A stretch of 64,000 nucleotides of DNA from Gerris lacustris (GCA_951217055.1 OX578283.1:62625832-62689831), one strand, 5' to 3'; shown: positions 1 to 11,270, counted from the stretch's first letter. The notes: generated from the sequence alone by a model not told the origin. Translations and numbers: made by a program.

Positions 1-760
1 TCAATACTCGAAATTATAATGTATAGAGTTATACTATGAAGAAACATTCCTAAATCTGCAACCTATAATTATAATTCAATCAAACAGTTATTAAAACATA
101 AAAAGGAAATATAAAAACAATTATTCCCAATTTTAATCCTATGATTGAACTAGGAATGGTCCATTTCAATTTTTAAACATTCAAAATGAATTTAAAATAA
201 AAGCTATTTAATATGGTAAATCGATCAAATTCTATTATTTGATTTAAACATATATTTATTTATTTGAAGAGGATTATAGCAATATATAACATAAACCATG
301 TACTGGAAGTTTCAATTGGATAATGTGATCAGAATTTTAAAGAGATTATACCAGTTCAAAAAAGCAGGAGAGGTTAAAACAATGTTGCATTAGAGCTAGG
401 AAAAGCTAACCTACTTATGACTAAACTTCACTTAATTATGCACCCCGGATTTTTAAACATAAATTTTCATACTCTAGCTATCTTTACCTATGTGAAAAAA
501 ACAGATAAAAATTGTAGAACAACTGAAACAAAAAAAACAAAAAAACTTCAGATTACAAACCGCATTTGTGCTTTTAAACTAAGAATGGGACTTTAATAGT
601 TAAATATACTTTTTTGTAATATGGGAATAGAACGTATGTGTTATATAACAAAGCTATAACATATAATATATTACTAAAAAATAATGGTTTATAGTTAATT
701 TCGACTTTTTTTTATATTTATTTTTTTCTATGTTTATTTAAATTATACTGCAATTTTCAG
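1..760. other. AT-rich stretch with no recognised gene
   Basis: I see no coding frame, RNA gene or clear repeat here beyond A/T runs. At 764-778 a 15-base piece matches 14 of 15 bases of the terminal repeat of the PIF/Harbinger-like element at 30123-31761, so this part may end in a solo end of that family. Confidence 0.5.
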
Positions 761-995
761 ACTGCTGTAAACCCATCTGTGAGTAAATTAAGCATTTTTG
801 ATTAAATCACAATTCGTGCCATGAGTTTCGAATCGTAATTGTTATTTTATAATTTTTATTTTGACATTTTTATGTTTTGGCTATGGAACATACATCAAAA
901 AGTGTTATGTTACCTAGAAACTCAGAAAAGTGTGACAGGGATTCAGAAACCTATAGAAGGTTTGCAATCCAGTCTACAGCTGTAGGACCTTCCCC

Positions 996-1111
996 TACCG
1001 CGGACTCGAATGGAACCGAGGACGGGACGTGTAGGTTCGGCTGCCTTTGGTTCTCCCCCACTCTATAGCCTGTAGCCCAGCGCTCTTCTACTCTACTACA
1101 CTTAGTAAAGT
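996..1111 (+). repeat. Dispersed repeat G, copy 1
   Basis: GC-rich segment containing CGGACTCGAATGG, a TTCGGCT motif and CCCCCACTCTATAGCC. A diverged copy lies in reverse orientation at 29790-29990, and related pieces are at 26815-26990 and 61790-61900. The family is unnamed to me. It looks like the end of a transposable element because copies stop abruptly and vary in extent. No coding frame is shared between copies. Confidence 0.55.
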
Positions 1112-1122
1112 CTAGTCTAGAG

Positions 1123-1593
1123 CAGCAGTTCTCAACCCACGTACCCCTTTTTGTGTAATTAACTGTGGGTATCCTCTAAAAACAACCCCTTATTTTTACA
1201 AATACTATTTACATTAGATGAAGTGTTGTTACACTACTGCTAATATTGCAATATCGTAGAAACAGCTGTAAATAGGTCATTTACTTTACTTACGCACATA
1301 AACTCGAAAAACGACACCAAAAAGCGTTACATAAAAATGTCTCACTGTCTCGCAGACTCGTATGCAAGCAATTATTTTTTAATAAAAATGCGAACGATAA
1401 ATACAAATTCAACCCCATCCGAGAATCGAAAAACGATCCCTTATCAATAACTCTAATTAATAACATACGACATATCATTGGATTATTACTGAACGAGAGA
1501 ATCCGGCCACTTAACTCATCTACTCAGTGTGATATAAGAGTAATAAATGTCTCACCTCTCTGGGATTCGAAATCATCAGATATGATGATATGA
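1123..1593 (+). pseudogene. Possible hAT transposon relic with a coding remnant
   Basis: Begins with CAGCAGTTCTCAACC, which resembles the CAGnGGTTCTCAACC ends typical of many hAT elements. Downstream, 1276-1590 is an open frame of 105 codons without a usable start. Its C-terminal part (RIRPLNSST, then DIRV and a Trp) is loosely like the end of hAT dimerisation domains, where an arginine/leucine block precedes a conserved hydrophobic segment. Residues HKNVSLS...VCK recur in the same reading frame in the ORF at 52369-52683, which argues that the frame was once coding. No second terminus was found. The hAT assignment is inference from a short end and a weak protein pattern. Confidence 0.33.
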
Positions 1594-1623
1594 TCGGTAT
1601 TTACACCTATGTTTTAGGCGGAG

Positions 1624-1853
1624 TTGCCCGAGTCAGCTGACCACTCGGCTGACATTAGTAGGACGGGGAGGACAAACCACACGTTATTAGCCACTTTGCA
1701 CACAAATGTACCACCGAAGCGAATAAGATCAATAGTGAACCATGCAAATCAAAGTGCCAAAACATGGAATCGAACCAATAACCTCAACCTTGATCTAAAG
1801 ATAATCGAACAGATGTGACAAGTAACTTCAGCACCTCGGGCACTCTCTCCCCT
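1624..1853 (-). repeat. SINE-A, degenerate copy 1 (tRNA-derived)
   Basis: Read on the minus strand, 1760-1850 gives an A-box-like GTGCCCGAGGTGC followed by a B box GGTTCGATTCC, as in tRNA-Ser/Leu-type SINE heads. The body includes the complement of ACAAATGTACCACCGAAGCG, which is shared with the SINE copies at 32312-32690 and 62640-62985. It is the most diverged of the three. Confidence 0.6.
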
Positions 1854-1898
1854 TCTATTATCACTACTTCTATTCGAGCTAATTTTTTTGCTCTTATA

Positions 1899-2474
1899 CA
1901 GGGTGGAGCACGGCAGACGTATGACTTTGAAAATTTAATGAAACACTAAATGTTACAAAATAATTTTTTTTAAATTTTTTTCCTGATTTAATAACATGGG
2001 AAATTAAAATTTACCTTGATTTAAACAAAGTATCAGATAAGTGGTTTCCCTCACACTCCAAACACTGATTAAGCCTTTTTTCGAAGTTTTTGTGCACTCT
2101 TTCGAGCATTTCCACAGAAATTTCGGGAAATTTTGGCTCGAATGTTGTTCTTGAGGGCTTTCAGGGTTCTGGGACGATCCCTGTGCACCAAGGATTTAAG
2201 GTATCCCCACAGAAAAAAATCACATGGAGCCATATCAGGCGATCTTGCTGGCCAGTTTAAATCACCTCTTAAAGAGATGAGACGCCCGGGAAATCTGTCT
2301 TGCAAAACGTTTACGCAAACCCTTGCTGTGTGGGCTGTGGTCCCGTCCTGCTGAAACGTGGAACCTAAACTTCCCGCCCCCCTCTTTCAAACAACCCTAC
2401 TCTCAACCGTCTAGGACCAATAGGAAGGGAGCAATCCCCTCTTCAAATTCATACGTCTGCTGCGCTCCACCCTG
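1899..2474 (-). mobile_element. Tc1/mariner-superfamily deletion derivative (576 bp)
   Basis: Inverted ends of about 30 bp begin CAGGGTGGAGC on both sides and are flanked by TA dinucleotides (1897-1898 and 2475-2476), the target duplication of IS630/Tc1/mariner elements. The inside retains only the C-terminal part of a transposase on the minus strand, so the 5' half including the first catalytic Asp has been deleted. It could only be mobilised in trans. Confidence 0.85.
2069..2358 (-). pseudogene. C-terminal fragment of Tc1/mariner-like transposase
   Basis: The frame reads through FQQDGTTAHT, which carries the second catalytic Asp of the DDE/D triad, and then SPDMAPCDFFLWGYLK, which carries the third acidic residue. 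These blocks are characteristic of arthropod IS630-type transposases whose normal length is roughly 330-400 residues. About 95 codons remain with no internal stop, ending at KKA. The DNA-binding region and the first Asp are missing. It lies inside the inverted ends at 1899 and 2474, so this is a decayed autonomous element rather than a host gene. Confidence 0.8.
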
Positions 2475-3094
2475 TATAATTCTTTGTACTTGATATTTTA
2501 AGCCCCACCCACTTGCTTTTGTAGAAATAATTTCGTTAATAACTGCTATATATCAACTAGCTTGAGAGAAAGGAGTGCTTCCTTTTTCAATACAGCCGAA
2601 AGTTACCTTAATTATTTACGAACTTAATGTTAAATTTAATTAATTATAATTACAAAAAAACAGAAAGTAAGAAAAAAATTAATTAAATATTTTTCATTGT
2701 GGAAGTTGAGTAGTCAAAAGCAAAGTACATTAATCACTCATAAAAATAAAGAAACGAAGGAAAGGATAATGGTGGAATAGCCTTTGGAGAGGTTAATGAA
2801 AAGGAGACCCGGGTAATTTACATACGTTTATCTTCAGCACACTTGCCTTTATACCTTTGCCTCTAAATAGCCCCTTTTTACATCCTTCCGACCGACCACT
2901 TTCTAGATTGCTTGGGATTAATACAACCTACGAGGCATTAAAGCAGAAAGTAAAAAAAAGCTATCATTCCTGCTTCGATTTAGTATATCTTTAAAAGATT
3001 TGTGCAAAACAAAATAATAAATAAATCAATAAGAAGTTCGTCTAGGTTTTATGAGTTATTCAAGCTCCATTTTTGAACTTTTAGCAGTCATTTC
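2475..3094. other. Unassigned spacer
   Basis: A/T-rich DNA between the Tc1-like element and the first LINE. No ORF, repeat copy or RNA-like structure recognised. Confidence 0.4.
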
Positions 3095-4645
3095 TCGAGT
3101 CAGCTAAAGTTTCTATTAATATAAACGGCACCCTCTCTGAAAGTGTGGAGGTTACCGAGGGTGTCCTTCAAGGAAAACCCCTTTCTTTTTTATTATTCTC
3201 TCTATGAGTGTCAGATTTGATTGATTTATTCTCAGCCAAGGGATTTAACGGCATCAAGTTATCTTCAGCAAAACGCCTACTTATGCTTCTTTACGCTGAC
3301 GATATAGCAGTTTTTGCTCTCTCGTGGACAGACGTTCAAGAAATTTTGAACAATCTTTCTGAATACTGCTCGCTTAATGCACTAAAACTCAACACCGTAA
3401 AGACCAAAGTTTTCACCTTTCATAGGTCTCCGAAACCAAAGCGTCTTAGAACATTGACTTATAACTCCGAATCCTTGGAATACGTAAAATCGTTTACTTA
3501 CCTTGATGTTCCCCTTTCCTCCTCCAGTAAATTCTACAAAGCCTCCAGTTTCTTTATCTCAAAAGGTAATGATGCTTTTGCGAAGTCCCGATCTATCCTA
3601 CTCAAATCCAAATGTTCTTCTTGGTCCACTTAGTAGTGATAAGAGAAAACAACCGATTCAAATAATTGAATAGTTTAAATTATTTGAATTGGTTGTTTTC
3701 TCTTCACTCCTTTATGCTTCAGAAATATGGGCACCTAGGTATTAGGTTGAACCTCTCGACTCCACCCAATCTAAATATTTTAAGTCACTCTACTATTGGC
3801 CTCGTTCGACTCCCCACTATTTACTTCGGGTGGAAACTGGCACAAGATCCATTGCTCTTAAAGTGTTTAAACAAATGGCAAGCTATGTCCTCAAAATTTT
3901 GGCTACGAGTGATGATCAGTTACCTGTCACATGTCTTAAAATTCTGAATGATCTCGGTAATAATTCCTTTAACATGCCCTCATTCAACTGGGTTACGCAG
4001 TTTAAGCAGTTTTTAGGCCCTATCGGTTTCTCTGAAGATTTCACCCTGGATTATAATTTGTTCAACTCCACAACCAATAGTTTGATCTCTCAGCTTGAGA
4101 ATAATTTACTTTCTTCTGACATTCATCGTATCCTCAACAGCCAGCATTCACCTCTTTTCCGCTCTGTGACTACTTTCCCACTCCTAGCAGAAAGATACCT
4201 TCGGCCATCTATTTCGTTCTCTTCAAAGAGATTAATCAGTCAAGCCAGAGTATCTAGTGCCACCCTAACATACTTTTACTATCGAAAACAACCACATGTA
4301 ATATCTGTCAATGAAATTTGTCCTGCTTGCCTAAATGACTTGGAATCCCTTTAACACTTCCTTCTTTCCTGTCCAGCATACTCTACCCCTAGAAAAAACC
4401 ATTCTCTTACCTTATTCGAACCTCTCTCTCTCTCTCAGATATACTTTACGACCCTGATGAGCTAAAAGCAGCAGCTTTATCTACTTTTATCTCTTTTGCT
4501 CTGTCCATCCGACATAATATTATTTCCTAACTCACCTTCACCTATTTTTCTCCCCTTTCTTTTTTATGTTTCCCTATATCTTAAACTTCCCACAGATATC
4601 TCTTATGTTCACTTATGTCATCCTTTGCATTATATATTTTTTATT
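3095..4645 (+). pseudogene. 5'-truncated LINE: reverse transcriptase 3' half, frame-broken
   Basis: Motif B is readable just upstream of 3208 (EGVLQG, Pro and Leu-Leu following), then the catalytic YADD at 3292-3303 with ADDIAVF, then LNTVKTKV and a YVKSFTYL block. After a break near 3640-3700 the frame resumes through METGTRS (3830) to a C-terminal Cys/His block, CPACLNDLESL then HFLLSCPAYS, separated by a stop at 4351-4353. The last segment (SDILYDPDELKAAA) ends at TAA 4528-4530. The layout of RT, C-terminal domain and CCHC-like motif fits I/R1/Jockey-group non-LTR elements. The endonuclease and the first half of the RT are absent. At least one frameshift and one stop show it is dead. It abuts the Jockey element that follows. 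Confidence 0.8.
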
Positions 4646-6254
4646 AGCTTCAAAATTGAAACAATTAAGACGGAAACAAATATCTCACCCGCTTAAAATG
4701 GCTGACGGATCTTGGACTAGATCGGATAAAGATATGGCTAACGAATTCGCAAAACACTTATACGCAGTATTTTCACCACACGATAACATAGACACTGAAC
4801 ACACTAAACTAGTACACCACACTTTAGATCAGACACTACAACTTGCACCACCCCCACAGGCATTCAACCCATCAGACATAAAACACATAATAAAAAGACT
4901 TAAGCTCCGAAAGGCCCCCGGCTATGATTTGATCACTGCTGAAATTCTCCGTCAACTTCCAAAAAGAGCCATCCTCTTCCTTACCCTAATTTATAATAGC
5001 ATTCTCCGTACCACGTATTTCCCTTTGGTTTGGAAGTTTTCAATAATAAAAATGATCCACAAACCATCTAAACCTACTCATGTCCCTTCTTCTTACAGAC
5101 CGATTAGCTTACTTCCACTACTGGGAAAGGTCTTTGAAAAACTTCTACTCCAGCGCCTTTATCCCATTCTTAACTCTCAGAACCTTATTCCCCACCATCA
5201 GTTTGGATTCAGGTCACATCACTCTACAATTCAACAGTGCCACAGAGTGGTGGATCAAATAGCCCTAGCCCTGGAGAAGAAACAGTACTGTGCAGCTGCC
5301 TTTCTGGACGAAGCACAAGCCTTCGACAAAGATTGGCATGCTGGTCTCTTGTCAAAACTCAAGAGCATGCTTCCCTTTACATATTTCCTTATTCTAAAGT
5401 CTTACCTATCCGATAGGTACTACCAGGTCTGTCAAGGGACATCGCATTCTTCCTATTACCCTGTAGCTGCTGGAGTACCACAGGGGAGTATTCTTGGTCC
5501 TATCCTCTACACAATATACACTGCAAACATCCCAGAGCATCATCATACAACTTTATGCTCCTTTGCCGATGACAAGGCCATACTAGCTCGTCACTCTGAC
5601 CCCATCCAGGCATCAATTTACCTCCAAGAACACCTCACTCTCCTCGAAAGATGGTTTGTCAAATGGAGGATCAAAATTAATACTGATAAGTGTGTCAATG
5701 TTACATTCACCCTCTGTAAACGATATTGTCCACCTGTATTCCTAAACCACGTTCCTCTTCCCACTGCCGATATAGCCAAATACCTTGGTCTTTACCTCGA
5801 TAAGCGCCTAACATGGAATCCTCACACCAAGCTTAAAAGGCAGGAGACTAACAGGCGTTACAGACAACTTCTTCACTTGCTAGACAATAGGTCTAGTCTT
5901 ATAATTGAGAATAAGGTGCTCCTCTATAATTCATTAATAAAACCAATTTGGACTTACGGCATCGAGCTATGGGGCTCCACAAAACGTTCCAACTCCCAAA
6001 GAATCCAGTCCTTACAGTCCAAAATTCTCAGAAAAATTACTAATGCCCCATTCTATGTTTCGAATCTTACCCTCCATAATGACCTCAAAGTACCCTTTGT
6101 CCCCGACCTAGCAAAATCCCGCTACCTTTCCTTCCATAATTCCCTTTCAAATCACGATAACCCTCTTGTCCAATCTGTATCCATCCCAACCCTACCGGAA
6201 AATCCCCGCCGACGTCTGAAGCGAAGATGGCCCAGAGATAATCTGGTACCTTAA
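4566..6254 (+). CDS. Jockey-clade LINE ORF2: reverse transcriptase (5'-truncated element)
   Basis: Copies element RNA into DNA during target-primed insertion. The 562-codon frame has all core RT blocks in order: KAPGYD (about residue 119), SYRPISLLPLLGKVFE (about 177), motif A FLDEAQAFDKDWH with catalytic Asp 248, motif B GVPQGSILGP, motif C SFADD with Asp 335-336, and YLGLYLDKRLTW. The C-terminal tail (YVSNLTLHNDL ... RRRLKRRW) is shared with the fragments at 34466-35190 and 53700-54440. Family members normally carry an N-terminal AP endonuclease and are near 900 residues, so this is truncated. The first 27 or so codons come from the preceding LINE; Jockey sequence starts around LKQLRRKQ (about 4646). 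Val-to-Glu and Val-to-Asp type changes around motif A look like decay, but both catalytic sites remain. Confidence 0.9.
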   Translation: MFPYILNFPQISLMFTYVILCIIYFLLASKLKQLRRKQISHPLKMADGSWTRSDKDMANEFAKHLYAVFSPHDNIDTEHTKLVHHTLDQTLQLAPPPQAFNPSDIKHIIKRLKLRKAPGYDLITAEILRQLPKRAILFLTLIYNSILRTTYFPLVWKFSIIKMIHKPSKPTHVPSSYRPISLLPLLGKVFEKLLLQRLYPILNSQNLIPHHQFGFRSHHSTIQQCHRVVDQIALALEKKQYCAAAFLDEAQAFDKDWHAGLLSKLKSMLPFTYFLILKSYLSDRYYQVCQGTSHSSYYPVAAGVPQGSILGPILYTIYTANIPEHHHTTLCSFADDKAILARHSDPIQASIYLQEHLTLLERWFVKWRIKINTDKCVNVTFTLCKRYCPPVFLNHVPLPTADIAKYLGLYLDKRLTWNPHTKLKRQETNRRYRQLLHLLDNRSSLIIENKVLLYNSLIKPIWTYGIELWGSTKRSNSQRIQSLQSKILRKITNAPFYVSNLTLHNDLKVPFVPDLAKSRYLSFHNSLSNHDNPLVQSVSIPTLPENPRRRLKRRWPRDNLVP

Positions 6255-6640
6255 AATAGAAAATGTTTTAATATCTAAGAATGTATATATTTTTTCGTGT
6301 GTATGTGTGCGTGCTTGAGCATATTTGTATATAATAATAGTGATATAAATAATAAGGATGTTAATGTAATAATGTAATGTAATGATGTAATCAATTTAAT
6401 TTAATTTACATTCTGTATTCCATTTTGGAGGATTTACCATTGGGTAATATCTCCCCTCATTGTTTTCCTGTTTTAAATACTTTTAAACTATTTGCTTGTT
6501 ATTGTATATATATATTTATGTGTAATATATTATACTTATAGTTGCAAATAAAGAAAGAAATTAAAAAAATAAACAAAATTGAAACAAAATAAATAAATAA
6601 AAATAAACAAATAAATAAAATAATAATAATTATCAATTTA
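4646..6640 (+). mobile_element. Jockey-type LINE, 5'-truncated copy
   Basis: Contains the RT frame above, a 3' untranslated region with CCATTGGGTAATATCTCC, and an A-rich tail starting GCAAATAAAGAAAGAAA (near 6545) and continuing as AATA-type repeats to about 6632. The tail and 5' truncation are as expected for target-primed reverse transcription. It is the youngest-looking LINE in the window because its 540 or so native codons are still open. Confidence 0.85.
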
Positions 6641-6839
6641 TATTTATTTTTATTTTTCTATTATTTGTTACTATATTTGTGAAGTGTTTGAATTTAATTT
6701 CCAATTTTTTTTTTTTTCTCTCTCTCTCTCTGTATTTTTTTACACTTATATGTACAATTGTACATCCCTTTGCAGGGAAATTTTGTTTCCATAAGCAAAT
6801 AAAGATTATTATATTATTATTATTATTATTAAACTTGTT

Positions 6840-7070
6840 TGTTCGTTTTACTGATGAATCACTATGGCAACCGTTGTAGAGGTTACATGACATGTGTGAA
6901 GATGACATTATATATTTAGACATTAAACAAAAGTTAGTAAATGAAATGTGTATTAGCACCAACCTTATGTACTTGTGCTTTATCTAGGGCAACACTGGAG
7001 GGAATCATGAAAGTTCATGATTCCCTTATTTTTCATTATACTCCCTGTTTTACCCGACCGGGAGGAATGA
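6840..7070 (+). repeat. Dispersed repeat P, copy 1
   Basis: Shares long near-identical blocks with the minus-strand copy at 49985-50275, for example ACATGTGTGAAGA, ACATTAAACAAAAGTTA and the inverted motif GGGAATCATGAAA/TTCATGATTCCC. A short frame (MCEDDII, LDIKQKL) is open in both, but the nucleotide identity is so high that this does not prove coding. Family unknown to me. Confidence 0.6.
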
Positions 7071-7120
7071 GTAACTTTCCTCCCTGTAAACTAGGGAGTT
7101 CACTTTTTTCCCTGCTGGGG

Positions 7121-7254
7121 GTAATAGCTATTTACGTACCTAGAGCAGTAAGGGCGTTATTACAGGCCGAGGGCGAAGTTTGAAAGCACGAGTGCGTTTA
7201 ACGCCCGAGGCCTGTCATGTCGCTTACTGCTCGTGGCTCGTACAATATTTTATC
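7121..7254 (-). repeat. GC-rich hairpin module 1
   Basis: Arms of about 40 bp surround a GC-rich centre (GAGCAGTAAG and ACAGGCC blocks pair with their complements). On the minus strand the unit opens with GATAAAATATTGTACG and closes with GGTACGTAAATAGCTATT. The same two edges recur at 13447-13664 and 50602-50775, and in diverged form at the 3' end of the Crypton-like copies. No coding frame is seen; it behaves as a small palindromic mobile unit. Confidence 0.6.
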
Positions 7255-8264
7255 GCCCACCACATGTAAACTAATTACTAAACATGCAAACTATTTTGCC
7301 GTAAACTTCAAAACAATAAATGCATATTAAGGTTGCATCAGTACCAAAACAAACCGCAGTTATAAAAATATTGATTGTTACTAATTGAACAGCTGACGCT
7401 GAGAACTACTAGAGGCCCTGTAAAGATAAAGCATGCATTTACAGGCCCCAGGGCTGTAAAAAGGAACTTTACCGGCCGCTCAGGATAGGAATGTTTCAAG
7501 TGGAGGGCGATAAAAACAATTACAACTGAATTTTAAGATTTTTATCAATATCAATGAAGATTTGAACTAAAAACTCTTGCAGAGAAATTAGACATGTCAG
7601 AATCACTGCCTTAGAAATTAAAAATAATACTTGGATGAGTCATGAGACAACCTAATCTAATTCTTAAGAATTCCCACAGGATAATTTATGGTACTAATTA
7701 CTGTCATCAGTGCAGACATGCTTGCTTTACTATGCATTGTTTTATCCATGGCATTATTAATGAGGTTTTGATGTTTTACTTTGATACTCAAAAAGGAAAG
7801 GAAATTCTTTAGCAAGATAGCTAGACAAGCTTGATAATCTTGACTATCTTAATGTAATTCTCATAAAGTCAAAGAGAATATGTGTAATTCAATAGAATGC
7901 TTACCTTTATTGCTTAAGCTAATCCTTTCAAAAACCCTACGCTAGCTTAAATTAGTTTATACACAAATTTAAAGGCGACCTCAAACCATTTCTCTGATCC
8001 TTTCAACTCTACATTTTAAGTTAAACAATATTTCTTCACTATTTATAATGATGAATATTTTAAAACGAAATAAAGCATTTGTTTTACATAACCCGTATAT
8101 AACGTTTTATACCAAACATAAAATATCTTGCAGGACATAAAATTATAAATGTAGGGATAGCAATGAATCTCCCAAGCTTTCATTAGTTTGGAGAAGTACA
8201 AAGAGCAAACTTATACATATTCATTAAGCAAAACAACTATAATTACTAAGAAATTAGCTTAATA
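7255..8264. other. Unassigned spacer
   Basis: A/T-rich sequence without a recognisable gene. A GC-richer patch at 7405-7510 has the near-palindromic pieces CAGGCCCCAGGGCTG and ACAGGCC, probably decayed repeat DNA related to the module at 7121. Confidence 0.35.
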
Positions 8265-8462
8265 GTGAGATTCAAGGCATTCGTTTTAAGCAAGTCCAAA
8301 TACAACGTGCAAATTAATAGATTACGTGCCAATCACGGGATATGCAATCAGTATCGGCATAAAATTGGTAAATTAAATGACTCGCTGTGCCATCTGTGCA
8401 ATACAATAGAAGATCTTGAACATGTAATAATTCACTGCCAAAGCCATTCATTATCAAGTTGA
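8265..8462 (+). pseudogene. LINE ORF2 C-terminal Cys/His tail fragment
   Basis: Sixty-five codons contain NRLRANHGICNQYRHKIG followed by CHLCNTIEDLEHVIIHC. The pattern C-x2-C, then E-x2-H, then C is the zinc-like tail at the end of many I/R1-type LINE ORF2 proteins. RT and endonuclease parts are absent and no 3' tail is obvious. It is a short decayed relic in otherwise unassigned DNA. Confidence 0.6.
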
Positions 8463-9339
8463 TTACAAATCTGCACCTCAGTACAATAGTCTAACCATTT
8501 AACTAGTACTTCGTTATTGTTATCTATTATAATCTCTATTTATAGACTAGGAGATAATATAAAATAGATAGATCATATAAAATATCTGATTATACCGTCG
8601 TGAGATTGCCCGCTAACGATTGTCTTTTAGCTCATATGTACGATAGCTCAGATGGACGAGTAATTTGGTAAGATATGTTGGTTCGCAAAAATTGAGTGAC
8701 AGACAGAAACGGAACCAAAAATGTTCCCGGATGTCTCAAAGTATTTCTGCCTTTATCTTCGATAATTGTGGAAGCTAATTAATTGGTTTTATTTATCTAT
8801 ATTTTGTGGATCAAGCATAATGATTATTAGTTCGCACTTAAAGAAAAACATAGATGGTTTAATTTAAAATAATCTGTAGTAGTCTAATCAAAAGACAATT
8901 GAGATTATTTTTACCTTATATCTTTTAATACCATTGATTAGTCTCTAAGTCCAAGAGAATTACAAATAAAAGAATTTCGATTAAAGTTTTAAAACATTTA
9001 TTTCAAATTTTACAAAGGTTTTAGTTATTTTTTTCCAAAAGGTAGGGTTGCAATGTAATCTGAAATCTGTTTCCCCTATACTCCGTGTATTTTAAGCTAC
9101 ATACTATCATTGACTCGCTCGCTTTCTCCCTCCTTACCTCCCCATTTCCTCTCTTATCATGAGGGCATTTCCTCCTATGCAAGGCTTTACCAGCTTTATC
9201 TACACTCTCTAAGAGCGCCTTTTGCGCATGGACATGTACTATGTAGTCCTAAAGAAAAAATACCAAATATATTTAAAACAATATAAAAAAATCTGAATGC
9301 TACATGTTTTCTGCTATTTTCACTTTTTCATATTATGAA
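8463..9339. other. Unassigned spacer
   Basis: No coding frame or repeat copy recognised. Slightly GC-richer pyrimidine-rich segment at 9110-9215. Confidence 0.35.
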
Positions 9340-9620
<281 letters not shown>

Positions 9621-9890
9621 AAACCAACAGCGACATGCGGCTTTAAAGTATAAAATATTGCTAAAACAATTTAAGCGGACCGTTTAAAATAAAGAAAACC
9701 CCCTTTCTTTTTTTTTTTTCTTTTTTTTTTTTTTTAGCAATATCTTACGATCTTACGAATCGATTTTAATAAAATTTCACTTAACTTATCTAATGTACTA
9801 TTGAAGCATAAATGTAAAATTTCAACCTGATACAAGCAGAAGTTTTTGTGTAGGGAAGTGACACGTTTTATAATAGTTTAAGTGGAGATG
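9621..9890 (+). repeat. Dispersed repeat F, fragment 1
   Basis: Shares AAGCGGACC, AAAATAAAGAAAAC and CAACCTGATACAAGCAGAAG with the longer copy at 56340-56828 and, reversed, with 20540-21062. Poly(T) tracts interrupt it at 9707-9735. Confidence 0.55.
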
Positions 9891-10044
9891 GCAGGGGCGT
9901 GAGCATTAAGAAATAGTCTTGTACTCTCACTACACGGCATTTTACTACAATCATCCTCTTTAACTGTCAACTAATCAAGATTATCTGTTTTCTTAATATT
10001 TGATATTTATTTTATTACACTTGCATCAGACAGAGCCACGCGAT

Positions 10045-10490
10045 GCCTATTTCATAAAGGTATACCCAAGCTGGAGTAAGCTCAACAACCAAAAAATTAC
10101 CTTCTGCAAAACGGAATGCTCAATGACCATCCGTTGCAACCACGTATATGGATGATAACGTGGACTGACTCACGTAGTCTATTCCATCGTAGAAACATAT
10201 TATATATCCTTATAGATTGTAGATGCTTCCAGTTTTGGAAGAGAATTGTCGGGACCTACACCGGATGACCTAGCTTCCAAAATAGCAGAATTGAGCATGA
10301 TGTACCCAAATTTAGAGGTAATAACTCATGAGAAACACGGGAAAGAGAAAAATCAGTCGTAGTTTTAACTGTTAGAATTACCAAACCTCTTTCGTTCCTT
10401 TTCGACGTCTAACACCCATAAAGATGCGTCCAGTTGTACAAAAAAAATAGTAAAATTGCACATCTTTAAGATTTAGTCTCTACTAACATT
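10045..10490 (+). pseudogene. Unidentified coding relic, copy A
   Basis: About 80% identical over 440 bp to copy B at 11415-11951. The conserved frame reads GRELSGPTPDDLASKIAELS then MMYPNLEVI and HEKHGKEKNQS, with a stop where copy B still reads on and a frame change near 10230. I do not recognise the protein. Differences between the copies are mostly substitutions, as expected for two old pseudogene copies. Confidence 0.45.
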
Positions 10491-11105
10491 AATAATTTCA
10501 AGATAAAAAGAACTTTTAAATTTTCTTTCGAATCGTATGTAATGTTGATAATATAATTTTTATTGTTATATAATATATAATGTTAGTGCAAAAAATAGTT
10601 CCAAATTTATTTACTTCCCATAAATGACAACCATCTAGAGAGCTGATCTTAAACCAATAAAAGGACAAATCTTTGTACAAAGGATCTCTCCAACACCAAA
10701 TCTAAACCGTGCCATCGATATATTTGAAATAATATAAAAAATATAATCGATATATTTCCTGTTTTGCTGTTATTCAATGTTTATCTCTTATTAATAAAAA
10801 TCACAAATTTGAAACCCGTCAAAATGAAGATTGCGTTAATATGGGACATGGCAAAACAAATAAAATAACTTGCGGATTTTTCCCGAACTAACTTTCCATA
10901 TAGCAAAATTTGCTGAAAATCAATTAAATTCTGCTGAAAGATGGCTAAAAGTATTAAAATTATGCATTGTCATCGTGTTCTGAGCTATGCTAAAAGTTTC
11001 AAATGTCTAGCTATTCGGGAAGTTAGTTAGAAATCGATTGCCAGATATGTACCGGACAAACAAACAAACAAACAAGAAAGCAAGCTAATAAAAACGTAGT
11101 ATAAT
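10491..11105 (+). repeat. Dispersed repeat D, copy 1 (LINE-3'-end-like)
   Basis: Matches 18510-18892 plus 19465-19660, the second copy being split by a foldback element. Shared blocks include GACAACCATCTAGAGAGCTG, CGAACTAACTTTCCATA and CATTGTCATCGTGTTC. It ends in a (CAAA)n run and AAGCAAGCTAATAAA, like 3' ends of RTE/CR1-type LINEs, but no RT is present. Confidence 0.6.
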
Positions 11106-11270
11106 TGTTTTATTTTTGTTATTATAGATTGACAAATAATGTAGGTATACTAATTACTAACCTCAAAGATTGACTTCAGGAGTACAAGTCTTGTACTCGT
11201 GAAGTCAATCACTTGTACTCAATCACTGTGAAATGTACTCGTGAAGTCAATCCAGTAACCTCAAGATTAT

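Noticed and set aside
877..1068. 63-codon ORF on the plus strand
   Set aside because: Its second half is repeat G DNA and the first half has no recognisable pattern; no support as a gene.
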